A DNA stretch of 64,000 bases from positions 1 through 64,000 of the forward strand of contig NZ_PTIR01000021.1 in assembly GCF_002934455.1 (NCBI RefSeq). The letters are read 5' to 3'. Each line of letters opens with the position of its first letter. The stretch's first letter is position 1. The DNA comes from Trinickia symbiotica (GTDB lineage: Bacteria > Pseudomonadota > Gammaproteobacteria > Burkholderiales > Burkholderiaceae). The notes under the pieces are model-generated. The model ran no database searches. It saw only the letters and a list, made by a program, of their open reading frames with translations, and was not told the origin of the DNA. This document shows positions 54,660-62,981 of this stretch, one piece after another. The translations under genes and the position numbers were made by a program.

Positions 54660-56003
54660 ATGCAATCCAACCTCGGTTCCGCCCGTCGTTTCGCGCGCCG
54701 TGCGATCGCCATGGCAGCGGTGGCCTGCGCGGCAGGAGGCGCCGCGAACGCAATGGCTGCGACGATCACGATCGCGGTGGTGAACAACCCCGACATGATC
54801 GAGATGAAGAAGCTGTCGTCCGATTTCGAAAAGAGCAATCCGGACATCAAGCTGAACTGGGTCGTGCTCGAAGAGAACGTGCTGCGTCAGCGCGCGACGA
54901 CCGACATCACCACTGGCAGCGGCCAGTTCGACGTGATGATGATCGGCGCCTACGAGGCACCGCAGTGGGGCAAGCGCGGCTGGCTTTCGCCGATGTCGAA
55001 TCTGCCCGCCGACTATGACGTGAACGACGTCATGAAGCCCGTGAGAGACAGCCTTTCGTACAACGGCACGCTCTACGCCTTGCCGTTCTATGCCGAAAGC
55101 TCGATGACGTTCTATCGCACGGATCTGTTCAAGGCCAAAGGCATCACGATGCCGCCGAAGCCAACCTACGACCAGATCGCGGAGTTCGCCGACAAGCTCA
55201 CCGACAAGTCGGCTGGCGTCTATGGCATCTGCTTGCGCGGGAAGGCGGGCTGGGGCGAGAACATGGCCTACCTGACGACGCGCGTGAACACCTATGGCGG
55301 CCGCTGGTTCGACGATAAATGGGACGCACAGTTGACCACGCCCGAATGGAAAAAGGCCGTCAGCTCCTATATCGATCTGATGAAGAAAGACGGCCCGCCC
55401 GGAGCGAGCTCGAACGGTTTCAACGAAAACCTCACCTTGATGACCTCGGGCAAGTGCGCGATGTGGATCGATGCCACGGTTGCGGCCGGGATGCTCTATA
55501 ACAAGAGTCAGTCGCAGGTGGCCGACAAGATCGGATTTGCCGCGGCACCGACGGAAGTCACGCCTAAGGGCTCGCACTGGCTTTGGGCATGGGCGCTTGC
55601 GATCCCGAAGACATCGAAGAAGCAGGACGACGCGAAGAAGTTCATCGAGTGGGCGACGGGCAAGCCCTACATCGAGCTCGTCGCCAAAGACGAAGGATGG
55701 GCCTCGGTGCCGCCCGGCACGCGCGAGTCGACCTATAACCGTCCGGAGTACAAGCAGGCCGCGCCGTTCGCCGAATTCGTCGAGAACGCGATCAAGACGG
55801 CCGACCCGAACCACCCGACGGAGAAGCCGGTCCCTTACACGGGCGTGCAGTTCGTCGGCATTCCTGAATTCCAGTCGTTCGGGACCGTGGTCGGACAGAG
55901 CATCGCCGGCGCGCTGGCGGGTCAGATGTCGGTCGATCAAGCGCTGGCCGCGGGCAATGCCACGGCCAATCGCGCCGTGAAGCAGGCCGGCTATCAGAAG
56001 TAA
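54660..56003 (+). CDS. smoE: Sorbitol/mannitol-type ABC transporter substrate-binding protein
   Basis: This family-1 extracellular sugar-binding protein is 447 aa from the ATG at 54660, where a signal peptide follows (SARRFARRAIAMAAVACAAG, then cleavage near ANAMAA). The frame is also open from 54576, whose ATG has an excellent site (AGAAGGAG). That would add 28 residues encoded by the structured repeat and spoil the signal peptide, so the repeat seems inserted behind the original start codon. Mature-protein motifs include ITIAVVNNPDMIEMKKLSSD and NAATGKPYIELV-like residues near the C-terminus. It captures polyols for the permeases that follow. Confidence 0.9.
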   Translation: MQSNLGSARRFARRAIAMAAVACAAGGAANAMAATITIAVVNNPDMIEMKKLSSDFEKSNPDIKLNWVVLEENVLRQRATTDITTGSGQFDVMMIGAYEAPQWGKRGWLSPMSNLPADYDVNDVMKPVRDSLSYNGTLYALPFYAESSMTFYRTDLFKAKGITMPPKPTYDQIAEFADKLTDKSAGVYGICLRGKAGWGENMAYLTTRVNTYGGRWFDDKWDAQLTTPEWKKAVSSYIDLMKKDGPPGASSNGFNENLTLMTSGKCAMWIDATVAAGMLYNKSQSQVADKIGFAAAPTEVTPKGSHWLWAWALAIPKTSKKQDDAKKFIEWATGKPYIELVAKDEGWASVPPGTRESTYNRPEYKQAAPFAEFVENAIKTADPNHPTEKPVPYTGVQFVGIPEFQSFGTVVGQSIAGALAGQMSVDQALAAGNATANRAVKQAGYQK

Positions 56004-56142
56004 AGCCGGCCGACGAGGCGATGCTTACCTCACGCATCGCCTCGTTCCAGCGGTCCGCTTGAATGTCGTGCGGCTTGCGGCCTCGCGGCAGGCGGCCCGT
56101 TCATCGGTGTAGCGAGGTGACAGGGATCAGGAGGCCGTAACG

Positions 56143-57081
56143 ATGCGACATCTTCATTTACCGCTCACGCACGGAGGGGCGCATGAAGCCTCTCTGCCGA
56201 CCCCCGAGCGGCGCGCCGGAGCGACGCGCTGGCTCGCCACCCCCTCGGTCGCCCTCCTTGTACTCTGGATGACGATACCGCTCGCGATGACGATCTGGTA
56301 TTCGTTCTCGCGCTACAACCTGCTCAATCCCGACGAAAAAGGCTTCGCCGGCTGGAACAACTATCTCTACCTGGTCACCGATCCGTCGTTTGCGCCGTCG
56401 ATCATCCATACCCTCGAACTCATCGGATGGGTGCTCGTCATCACGGTCGTCGGCGGCGTGCTCATGGCCGTTCTCTTCGATCGCAAGTTCGTCGGGCAGG
56501 GTATCGCGCGGCTCCTCGCCATCGCACCGTTCTTCGTCATGCCGACCGTCAGCGCGCTGATCTGGAAGAACATGATGCTGCATCCGGTCTACGGCATCGT
56601 TGCCGCCGCGATGCGTGGGCTCGGGTTGCGACCGATCGACTGGTTCGCCACTTATCCGCTCTCGTCGATCGTCGTCATCGTCGCCTGGCAATGGCTGCCG
56701 TTCGCCTTCCTCATCCTGTTCACGGCGATCCAGTCGCTCGACGAGGAGCAAAAGGAAGCCGCGCGCATCGACGGCGCGGGACCGTTGTCGATGTTTTTCT
56801 ATATCACGCTGCCGCACCTGAGGCGCGCGATCGCCGTCGTCGTCATGATGGAGACGATTTTCCTGCTGTCGATCTTCGCCGAGATCTATACGACGACCTC
56901 GGGCGGGCCCGGCAACGCGACGACGATCCTCTCGTACCTGATCTACGCGCTGGGCCTACAGCAGTTCGATGTCGGCCTCGCATCGGCGGGCGGCATTCTC
57001 GCGGTGGTGCTCGCGAACATCGTGGCGTTCTTCCTAGTGCGCATGCTCGCGAAGAACTTGAAAGGGGAGTACGAAAAATGA
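56143..57081 (+). CDS. smoF: Polyol ABC transporter permease (SmoF/MtlF-like)
   Basis: This 312-aa inner-membrane permease of the MalF class has about six hydrophobic segments and the cytoplasmic EAA loop (EEQKEAARIDGAGPLSMFFY), which docks with the ATPase. The first 35 residues form a short hydrophilic lead. AGGAGG lies 9 nt before the ATG. It overlaps the next permease gene by 4 nt. Sequence style and gene order match the sorbitol/mannitol importers described for Rhodobacter and Pseudomonas. Confidence 0.92.
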   Translation: MRHLHLPLTHGGAHEASLPTPERRAGATRWLATPSVALLVLWMTIPLAMTIWYSFSRYNLLNPDEKGFAGWNNYLYLVTDPSFAPSIIHTLELIGWVLVITVVGGVLMAVLFDRKFVGQGIARLLAIAPFFVMPTVSALIWKNMMLHPVYGIVAAAMRGLGLRPIDWFATYPLSSIVVIVAWQWLPFAFLILFTAIQSLDEEQKEAARIDGAGPLSMFFYITLPHLRRAIAVVVMMETIFLLSIFAEIYTTTSGGPGNATTILSYLIYALGLQQFDVGLASAGGILAVVLANIVAFFLVRMLAKNLKGEYEK

Positions 57082-57944
57082 GCAATCCGACCGTACCTGT
57101 CGCGCGCCCGCCCGTGCACATCACGGTGCCGGCACTCGGCGCCGTCAAGCGCGTGCTGCCCGGCGCGCTCGCGTGGCTGATCTCGATCGCGCTCTTCTTC
57201 CCGATCTTCTGGATGACGATCACCGCGTTCAAGACCGAGCGCGATGCCTACTCGCTGTCGCTCGTCTTCTCGCCGACCTTCGACAGCTTCCGCGAGGTCT
57301 TCGCTCGCAGCGACTACTTCGCGTTCGCGCGCAATTCGATTCTGATCTCCGTCGGCGTGACCGTCTTGTGCCTTGCGCTCGCCGTGCCGGCCGCCTATAC
57401 GATGGCCTTCTTTCCGACGCGCCGCACGCAAAAGCTGCTGCTCTGGATGCTGTCGACAAAGATGATGCCGTCGGTCGGCGTGCTCGTGCCGATCTACGTG
57501 CTCTGGAAGGACGTCGGGTTGCTCGATACCGTCTCCGGCCTCGTCATCGTCTACACGCTGATGAATCTGCCGATCGCAGTGTGGATGGCCTTTACGTATT
57601 TCAACGAAATTCCACGCGACATTCTCGAAGCAGGGCGCATCGACGGTGCGGCGACCTGGCAGGAGATCGTTTATCTGCTGATGCCGATGGCGTTGCCGGG
57701 GCTCGCATCCACGGCGTTGCTGCTCGTGATTCTTTCGTGGAACGAAGCGTTCTGGAGCATCAATCTGTCGAGCTCGGCCGCCGCGCCGCTCACCGTGTTC
57801 ATCGCGTCGTACTCGAGCCCCGAAGGGCTCTTCTGGGCGAAGCTGTCGGCCGCCTCGCTGCTCGCCGTCGCGCCGATTCTGCTCGTCGGCTGGCTGTCGC
57901 AAAAGCAGCTCGTGCGCGGGCTCACGTTCGGGGCCGTCAAATGA
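57078..57944 (+). CDS. smoG: Polyol ABC transporter permease (SmoG/MtlG-like)
   Basis: This 288-aa MalG-class permease has an EAA loop (RDILEAGRIDGAATWQEIVY) and six hydrophobic segments; it begins with a short soluble stretch before LAWLISIALFFPIFWMTITA. The ATG overlaps the smoF stop by 4 nt (ATGA), and its own stop overlaps the HAD gene start by 4 nt. It forms the heterodimeric channel with SmoF. Confidence 0.92.
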   Translation: MSNPTVPVARPPVHITVPALGAVKRVLPGALAWLISIALFFPIFWMTITAFKTERDAYSLSLVFSPTFDSFREVFARSDYFAFARNSILISVGVTVLCLALAVPAAYTMAFFPTRRTQKLLLWMLSTKMMPSVGVLVPIYVLWKDVGLLDTVSGLVIVYTLMNLPIAVWMAFTYFNEIPRDILEAGRIDGAATWQEIVYLLMPMALPGLASTALLLVILSWNEAFWSINLSSSAAAPLTVFIASYSSPEGLFWAKLSAASLLAVAPILLVGWLSQKQLVRGLTFGAVK

Positions 57945-58693
57945 CGAGAGAAGCGAGCGACGAAGCATCGCGCGAGGCGCGTCTGCTCATTTGCGATTGT
58001 GACGGCGTCCTCATCGATAGCGAGACTGTGGCGGCGAGCATGCTCGTGCGCGAGTTGAGCGCGCGGTGGCCCGACAGCGATATCGAGCCTGTGGTGCTGC
58101 CGCTCCTGGGCTTGCGCATCGAGCGCGTGCTCGAGGAAAGCGCGGTTGCGCTCGGCAAGACGCTCACCGCCGCCGATATCGATGCGATACGCGGCTCGGT
58201 GGAGGCGGCGGCGCGCCAAGCGCCCGTCGTAGACGGAGTCGAGGCGGCGCTCTCGCAGATCGCGCTGACGAAGGCTTGCGCGAGCAACAGCTATACCGGC
58301 TATGTCGAGGCCGTCCTCGCGCGTACCGGGCTCGGGCGTTTCTTCGGCACACGGCTTTTTTGCGCGGATCGCGTTGCTCGACCGAAGCCCGCGCCCGATG
58401 TCTACGTCGCCGCGGCCGATACGCTCGGTGTCGCGCGCGAGGCGTGCCTCGTCGTGGAGGACAGCGTGGCCGGCGTGGCGGCCGCGAACGCGGCGGGCAT
58501 GCCCGTACTAGGCTTCGTCGGCGGCGGACACGCCACCCGGGCGCAGATGGAAGCGCTCATCACCGCCGGTGCGAAACATGTGTTCGACGATATGCGCGAG
58601 TTGCCAGCGCTCGTCGATCGATGGATCGAGGCGCGGCTCGAAAGCGCGCGCCTGGCAACGAACATCAAAGGAGACGAATCATGGCAAGCGTGA
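57941..58693 (+). CDS. HAD-superfamily phosphatase in the polyol operon
   Basis: This 250-aa enzyme of the beta-phosphoglucomutase-like HAD branch has motif [12 protein letters not shown] with catalytic D19 and D21, a cap domain of about 70 residues, motif II in ASNSYTGY, and motif [16 protein letters not shown] with VVEDSVAGV. It may be a sugar- or polyol-phosphate phosphatase, possibly acting on a phosphorylated intermediate of the pathway, or detoxifying one. It is translationally coupled on both sides: ATGA with smoG, and 13-nt overlap with the ATPase gene. This tight coupling argues for a transport-linked role. Confidence 0.88.
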   Translation: MTREASDEASREARLLICDCDGVLIDSETVAASMLVRELSARWPDSDIEPVVLPLLGLRIERVLEESAVALGKTLTAADIDAIRGSVEAAARQAPVVDGVEAALSQIALTKACASNSYTGYVEAVLARTGLGRFFGTRLFCADRVARPKPAPDVYVAAADTLGVAREACLVVEDSVAGVAAANAAGMPVLGFVGGGHATRAQMEALITAGAKHVFDDMRELPALVDRWIEARLESARLATNIKGDESWQA

Positions 58694-59802
58694 CTTTGCG
58701 CGGCGTTGCGAAGCGCTACGACGAGCATGAGGTGCTCAGGAATGTCAACCTCGATATCGCCGACGGTGAATTCGTCGTTTTCGTCGGCCCGAGCGGCTGC
58801 GGGAAATCGACGCTTTTGCGCATGATCGCGGGGCTCGAAGAGATCAGCGCCGGCGATCTCACAATCGACAATGCGCGGATGAATGAGGTGCCGCCCGCAA
58901 AGCGCGGCATCGCGATGGTGTTCCAGTCGTACGCGCTCTACCCGCACATGTCGCTCTACGACAACATGGCATTCGGGCTCAAGCTCGCCGGCACGAAAAA
59001 GCCCGAGATCGACGAGGCCGTCCGCAACGCGGCCAAGATCCTCCACATCGATCATCTGCTCGACCGCAAGCCGAAGCAGCTTTCGGGCGGGCAGCGCCAG
59101 CGCGTCGCGATCGGACGCGCGATCACGCGCAAGCCTAAGGTCTTTCTCTTCGACGAGCCGCTCTCGAACCTCGATGCGGCGCTGCGCGTGAAGATGCGGC
59201 TCGAGTTCGCGCGGCTGCATGACGAGCTCAAGACGACGATGATCTACGTCACGCACGATCAGGTCGAGGCGATGACGCTCGCGGACAAGATCGTCGTGAT
59301 GTCGGCCGGCAACGTCGAACAAGTCGGCAGTCCTAATCGTCTCTATCATGCGCCGGCCAATCGCTTCGTGGCCGGATTCATCGGCTCACCGAAGATGAAC
59401 TTTCTTTCGGGCGTCGTCGAAGAGACGAACGCCGACGGCGTGCTCGTTCGCTACGAGACCGGCGAGACGCAACGCGTGGCCGTCGAGCCGCGCGGCGTGC
59501 AAAGAGGTACGCGCGTAGCCGTCGGCATTCGGCCCGAGCACCTCCATACGCGCGCGGCGGGGGCGACCGAGTTTGGCGTGGCTTCGACCGTTACGGCGGT
59601 CGAATCGCTCGGCGATGCGGCTTATCTCTACGCCGATTCGCCTGTCGCGGCCGATGGCTTGATCGCGCGCATTCCGCCGCTCGAGCGGCACGAGCGCGGC
59701 GAAGCGCTGAAGCTCGGCGCGGACCCGGAGCATTGCCATCTCTTCGACGAGGAAGGACACGCGTTCGAGCGCAAGATCGTCGAGGTGCTGTCGGCGGCGT
59801 AG
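58681..59802 (+). CDS. smoK: Polyol ABC transporter ATPase (SmoK/UgpC-MalK-like)
   Basis: This 373-aa CUT1-type ATPase has Walker [10 protein letters not shown] near residue 36, a Q-loop, signature [14 protein letters not shown], Walker [16 protein letters not shown] and the switch His in [11 protein letters not shown]. The C-terminal MalK-like OB domain (about 235-373) includes VGIRPEHLH. Such ATPases may serve several CUT1 importers. The gene ends the polyol operon; its start lies inside the HAD gene with GGAGACG before it. Confidence 0.94.
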   Translation: MASVTLRGVAKRYDEHEVLRNVNLDIADGEFVVFVGPSGCGKSTLLRMIAGLEEISAGDLTIDNARMNEVPPAKRGIAMVFQSYALYPHMSLYDNMAFGLKLAGTKKPEIDEAVRNAAKILHIDHLLDRKPKQLSGGQRQRVAIGRAITRKPKVFLFDEPLSNLDAALRVKMRLEFARLHDELKTTMIYVTHDQVEAMTLADKIVVMSAGNVEQVGSPNRLYHAPANRFVAGFIGSPKMNFLSGVVEETNADGVLVRYETGETQRVAVEPRGVQRGTRVAVGIRPEHLHTRAAGATEFGVASTVTAVESLGDAAYLYADSPVAADGLIARIPPLERHERGEALKLGADPEHCHLFDEEGHAFERKIVEVLSAA

Positions 59803-59886
59803 GCTGTTTGAACGATTGCGCCGGGTGCGCGGTGAAGCGCTGACACGAGAAGCCGAAGCTTCATGCGCGCAACCGGATTTTGCTCG

Positions 59887-61029
59887 TCACTTCACATCAC
59901 GCGCGACGCGAAACCCGTTCGCCGTGTAGCGAACGCCGCTGTCGTACTTGAAGCGCGTGGCCGTGAGCATATACGAGGCGCCGTCGCGCCATGAGCCGCC
60001 GCGAATCACGTGGGACTGGCAATTGGGCTCGTCCCACGAACGGCCGTCGGCCGGTGCGTTCTTGTACGAGATGTGCCAGCAGTCGCTGACCCATTCCCAG
60101 ACACCGCCCCCCATGTCGTAGAGACCGAACGGATTGGCAGCGAACGAGCCCACATCGGCCGGAGCTTCGTCGTGCCACGGCTGCCCGCAGTCCTTGCAGT
60201 TCACCTTGCCCGCGCGCATTTCATCGCCCCACCAGTAGCGTGTCGTCGTGCCGCCGCGCGCCGCGTATTCCCATTCGGCCTCGGTCGGCAGGCGGTAGTG
60301 CTTGCCCGTCGTTTTGCTCAGCCACGCCACGTATTGCTGTGCATCGTCCCAACTGACATCGTGCACGGGCGCGTTGGGTGACGTACTGTTGTCGCTCGCG
60401 AGCGGTGCGCATGCACGCGCGCTGACACACGCATTCCATTGCGCGACTGTCACGACGTATTTCGCGAGCGCGAACGCGTGGTCGATCGTCACGCGATGAG
60501 GTGGCCGCTCCGAAGGATCGTCCGCATTGGTCCCCATGACGAAGCTGCCGGGCGCGATCGAGACGAGCGCCGGGCAGGCGGCGCAATCTTTGATCTCATG
60601 CGCGCTCGCGGCGGCGGAAGGGCCGGGCGCCGGGGGTGCCGCGGCCGCGGCGGGTGGCGCGCTCGAAGCCGCTGTCGCAGGTGGTGCCTTCGCAGCGGGC
60701 GTCGGTGTCTGAGCCGGTCGCGTGTTCGGCGCGGCGGTTGGAGGCGCTGGTGCCGTCGGCGACTTTCCCGCCGACGTTGGCGGCGTCGCCGACGCGGCGG
60801 CGCGCAAGCGAGCGAGGCGCGCTTGCGCGAGCGGCGCGAAACGACCATTCGGATACGCCTTCAGGTAGGCCTCGTAGTCGCCGGCGTAGTTGCTGTCCTT
60901 GATCGACTCCCAGAACGTGATCTCGTACTGCTCGCTGCTGTCTTTCGGCAGCACACCGGCGTGCACGAGGCCAGCCCCCGTGCAGACCGTCGACGCGAGG
61001 AGCGCAATGCACAGCAGTCTTGGCAGCAT
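59887..61029 (-). CDS. Exported FGE-sulfatase (SUMF1/C-lectin-like) domain protein
   Basis: This 380-aa protein has a signal peptide ([20 protein letters not shown]), a short helical stretch ([20 protein letters not shown], often found before such domains), a long Ala/Pro-rich linker (about 90-165), then an FGE-sulfatase domain (about 170-380): [44 protein letters not shown] and the end FRVARD. True formylglycine-generating enzymes need a specific active-site Cys pair that I do not see conserved, so a structural or ergothioneine-synthase-like role is also possible. The start was set at the signal peptide. Confidence 0.85.
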   Translation of the reverse strand: MLPRLLCIALLASTVCTGAGLVHAGVLPKDSSEQYEITFWESIKDSNYAGDYEAYLKAYPNGRFAPLAQARLARLRAAASATPPTSAGKSPTAPAPPTAAPNTRPAQTPTPAAKAPPATAASSAPPAAAAAPPAPGPSAAASAHEIKDCAACPALVSIAPGSFVMGTNADDPSERPPHRVTIDHAFALAKYVVTVAQWNACVSARACAPLASDNSTSPNAPVHDVSWDDAQQYVAWLSKTTGKHYRLPTEAEWEYAARGGTTTRYWWGDEMRAGKVNCKDCGQPWHDEAPADVGSFAANPFGLYDMGGGVWEWVSDCWHISYKNAPADGRSWDEPNCQSHVIRGGSWRDGASYMLTATRFKYDSGVRYTANGFRVARDVK

Positions 61030-61253
61030 TGAAACCCCCGTTCGGGCATCGATATCGATAGCAGCAGTTTGCGCGCAAGGAAGAACGCGCAGTCTGTGCG
61101 CCAGCGCGCAGTGGCGCCCCATGCGCATGGGCCAGCATACGGTTCTAGCCTGTCGCGGCCCATCGAGCGTCGGCATGCGCCGCTCGAATCAGAAAGATCG
61201 CGCCGGGCGACCGGAACCGCTATGCGGGAAATCGCGAAGAGGAGGGGGCGGCC

Positions 61254-61676
61254 ATGCAACGGAGAACGATGCTCATCGCATGCGTGGTCGCCGGCGTGGC
61301 GCCGCGCGTTGCGTTCGCCGGCCCCACGCCCTCGCCGCCTGGCGCGCAGGTCTACATCATCTGGCCATACGACGGCGCCCGCATCAAGGGCGCGTTCTGG
61401 CTCCGCATGGGGCTGACCAACATGGGCGTGTGTCCGAAGGGCGTCGACCGGCCTGCCACGGGTCATCATCATGTGCTGATCGATGCCGACTTGCCACCCA
61501 TGGACCAGGCCATTCCGTCGGACAGAAACCATCTCCATTTCGGTGCGGGCGAAACGGAGGCGCGCATCGAGCTGCCGCCGGGCAAGCATACGCTGCAGTT
61601 GCTCATGGGCGACTACAACCACGTCCCACACAATCCGCCGGTCTACTCGAAGAAGATCACGATAACGGTCGAGTGA
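61254..61676 (+). CDS. DUF4399 exported protein, copy 1
   Basis: This 140-aa protein has a short signal peptide (LIACVVAGVAPRVAFA) and the DUF4399 body: VYIIWPYDGARIKGAFWLRM, then GHHHVLIDADLP, SDRNHLHFGAG and the C-terminal HTLQLLMGDYNHVPHNPPVY. The many histidines could bind metal; that is a guess. Function is unknown. A second copy follows 62 bp downstream with the same motifs in order, so the pair arose by tandem duplication. Confidence 0.88.
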   Translation: MQRRTMLIACVVAGVAPRVAFAGPTPSPPGAQVYIIWPYDGARIKGAFWLRMGLTNMGVCPKGVDRPATGHHHVLIDADLPPMDQAIPSDRNHLHFGAGETEARIELPPGKHTLQLLMGDYNHVPHNPPVYSKKITITVE

Positions 61677-61738
61677 CTGGACGCCCACCGCCCTCGCCCC
61701 GAGCAGGCAAGGCTTGATGAAACGTCGGAGCTCACGTC

Positions 61739-62215
61739 ATGAACCATCGCTTCGGTTTCTCCGCAATCGCCGCACGATTCCTGTCTTTCATCGTAGCAAC
61801 GCTCGCAATGATGCTGCTGGCGATTTCGATCACTGCAGCTCCAGCCTTTGCGGGCGGTACGCCGGCCGATCCGCGCGCGCTCGTCTATATCGGCTGGCCA
61901 AACGATGGCCAAGTGCTGCCCGCCGGCAAGCCGTTCAAAGTCTGGTTCGGACTCCGCTACATGGGCGTCGCGCCGGCCGGCGTGAGCTTCCCGAATACGG
62001 GCCACCACCATCTGCTCATCGATACCGACCTGCCGCCGATGGACCAAAGGATTCCGTCCGACCGGAACCACCTGCATTTCGGCGCGGGCCAGACTGAAAC
62101 GATGATCGAGTTGCCACCGGGCAAGCACACGCTGCAACTGCTGCTCGGCGATGAGAATCATGTCCCGCACAATCCCCCCGTCTTCTCGAAGAAGATCACG
62201 ATCTACGTGAAATGA
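61739..62215 (+). CDS. DUF4399 exported protein, copy 2
   Basis: This 158-aa paralogue of the upstream gene has a longer signal peptide (LSFIVATLAMMLLAISITAA) and the same blocks: GHHHLLIDTDLPPMDQ, PSDRNHLHFGAGQTE, PGKHTLQLLLGDENHVPHNP. The two mature parts look roughly 60% identical by eye, with the histidine-containing blocks best conserved. They may work as a pair in the periplasm. No regulator or enzyme gene makes the role clear. Confidence 0.88.
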   Translation: MNHRFGFSAIAARFLSFIVATLAMMLLAISITAAPAFAGGTPADPRALVYIGWPNDGQVLPAGKPFKVWFGLRYMGVAPAGVSFPNTGHHHLLIDTDLPPMDQRIPSDRNHLHFGAGQTETMIELPPGKHTLQLLLGDENHVPHNPPVFSKKITIYVK

Positions 62216-62269
62216 GGCGGGCGCTTAAACGTGTCCGCAATCGGCGGCATTGTTCCGACGGCGAGCGCG

Positions 62270-62305
62270 TCCGCATCTCGATCCGCATCAGCATCCGCAT
62301 GTCGG
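62270..62305. repeat. Three tandem 12-bp units
   Basis: Three units starting TCCGCAT follow without gaps (62270, 62282, 62294). It lies in the noncoding gap before the double-glycine peptide gene. Its meaning is unknown; small slippage arrays occur by chance in such DNA. Confidence 0.5.
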
Positions 62306-62461
62306 TTATCGACCGACACCTCGTCCCGTGACTGTCGGCGTACCGCCATCACTCTCGATGCGCAGTGTTCCTCGGCGCGCGTGCGCGCAAAGCCCCTGTC
62401 AGCGCTGAGCCCCTTATCTGGCAAGCACTTGCGGGCTGCTGCGCATCGTCACGGGCACGCA

Positions 62462-62477
62462 TGGCACACCCTGTGCA
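62462..62477 (+). promoter_or_regulatory. Sigma-54-like promoter upstream of the double-glycine peptide gene
   Basis: TGGCAC-accct-GTGCA has GG (62463-62464) and GC (62475-62476) separated by exactly 10 nt, the invariant -24/-12 frame of RpoN promoters; it lacks the first T of the -12 TTGC. Predicted transcription would begin about 70 nt before the ATG. The remaining 342-bp gap holds only the 12-bp tandem repeats. Confidence 0.45.
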
Positions 62478-62557
62478 GTAGAAGGCTCGAGCCCGCAACA
62501 CATTGCAGCTCAATTCGAAACCCAGCCTTATCTTTACTTGCCTTCAGGAGAACTGCC

Positions 62558-62827
62558 ATGAAATCGCTCATGATCGAAGACCTCGGTGCCGCCAAAGAAC
62601 TCGACGCCCGCGCCATGTCCGCCGTACGCGGCGGTACGCTCGGCTACTTGCCTCTGCCGTACTACTCGCCCGTTCACGTCACTGACACGACGAACTTCAG
62701 CGCGCAACAGCTGATCAGCCAGTCGAACAGCATCGTCAACAACACGGGCAACGATGTCGCGTTCTCTTCCGGCATCCACTCGACGGTCAACCCGTCGCAG
62801 AGCGCGAAGAACACGATCAACTTCTGA
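62558..62827 (+). CDS. Double-glycine-leader secreted peptide (bacteriocin-like precursor)
   Basis: This 89-aa precursor starts MKSLMIEDLGAAKELDARAM and reaches SAVRGG at residue 26, matching GG-type leaders with hydrophobic and acidic residues before the cleavage site. Cleavage there would release a 63-aa, Cys-free, Asn/Ser-rich peptide starting TLGYLPLPYYSP and ending KNTINF. AGGAG lies 7-9 nt before the ATG, fixing the start within a longer open frame. I recall similar short proteins in Burkholderia and Pseudomonas near type I export genes, without an assigned function. The following TolC-type gene supports export. Bacteriocin, adhesion or signalling roles are all possible. Confidence 0.75.
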   Translation: MKSLMIEDLGAAKELDARAMSAVRGGTLGYLPLPYYSPVHVTDTTNFSAQQLISQSNSIVNNTGNDVAFSSGIHSTVNPSQSAKNTINF

Positions 62828-62981
62828 TCGCATTCACGCGCTCGAGCCGCGAGCCGTCCGTCAGGCGGCACATCGCCTGACCTGACGGCGGCCCGGCCCG
62901 AAAGAGCCAGCCGATATCGGCCGCATCGCCCACCGCCCCGCCGTCCCCCACCGCTCGCCGACATTCCGAAAGGAGCCCGTC

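Noticed and set aside
54459-55940. 493-codon minus-strand frame
   Set aside because: It is antisense to the sugar-binding-protein gene and has no recognisable domain.
62231-62557. N-terminal extension of the double-glycine peptide frame by 109 codons
   Set aside because: The strong AGGAG site and the leader consensus both place the start at 62558; the extension is Ser/Arg-rich repeat sequence.
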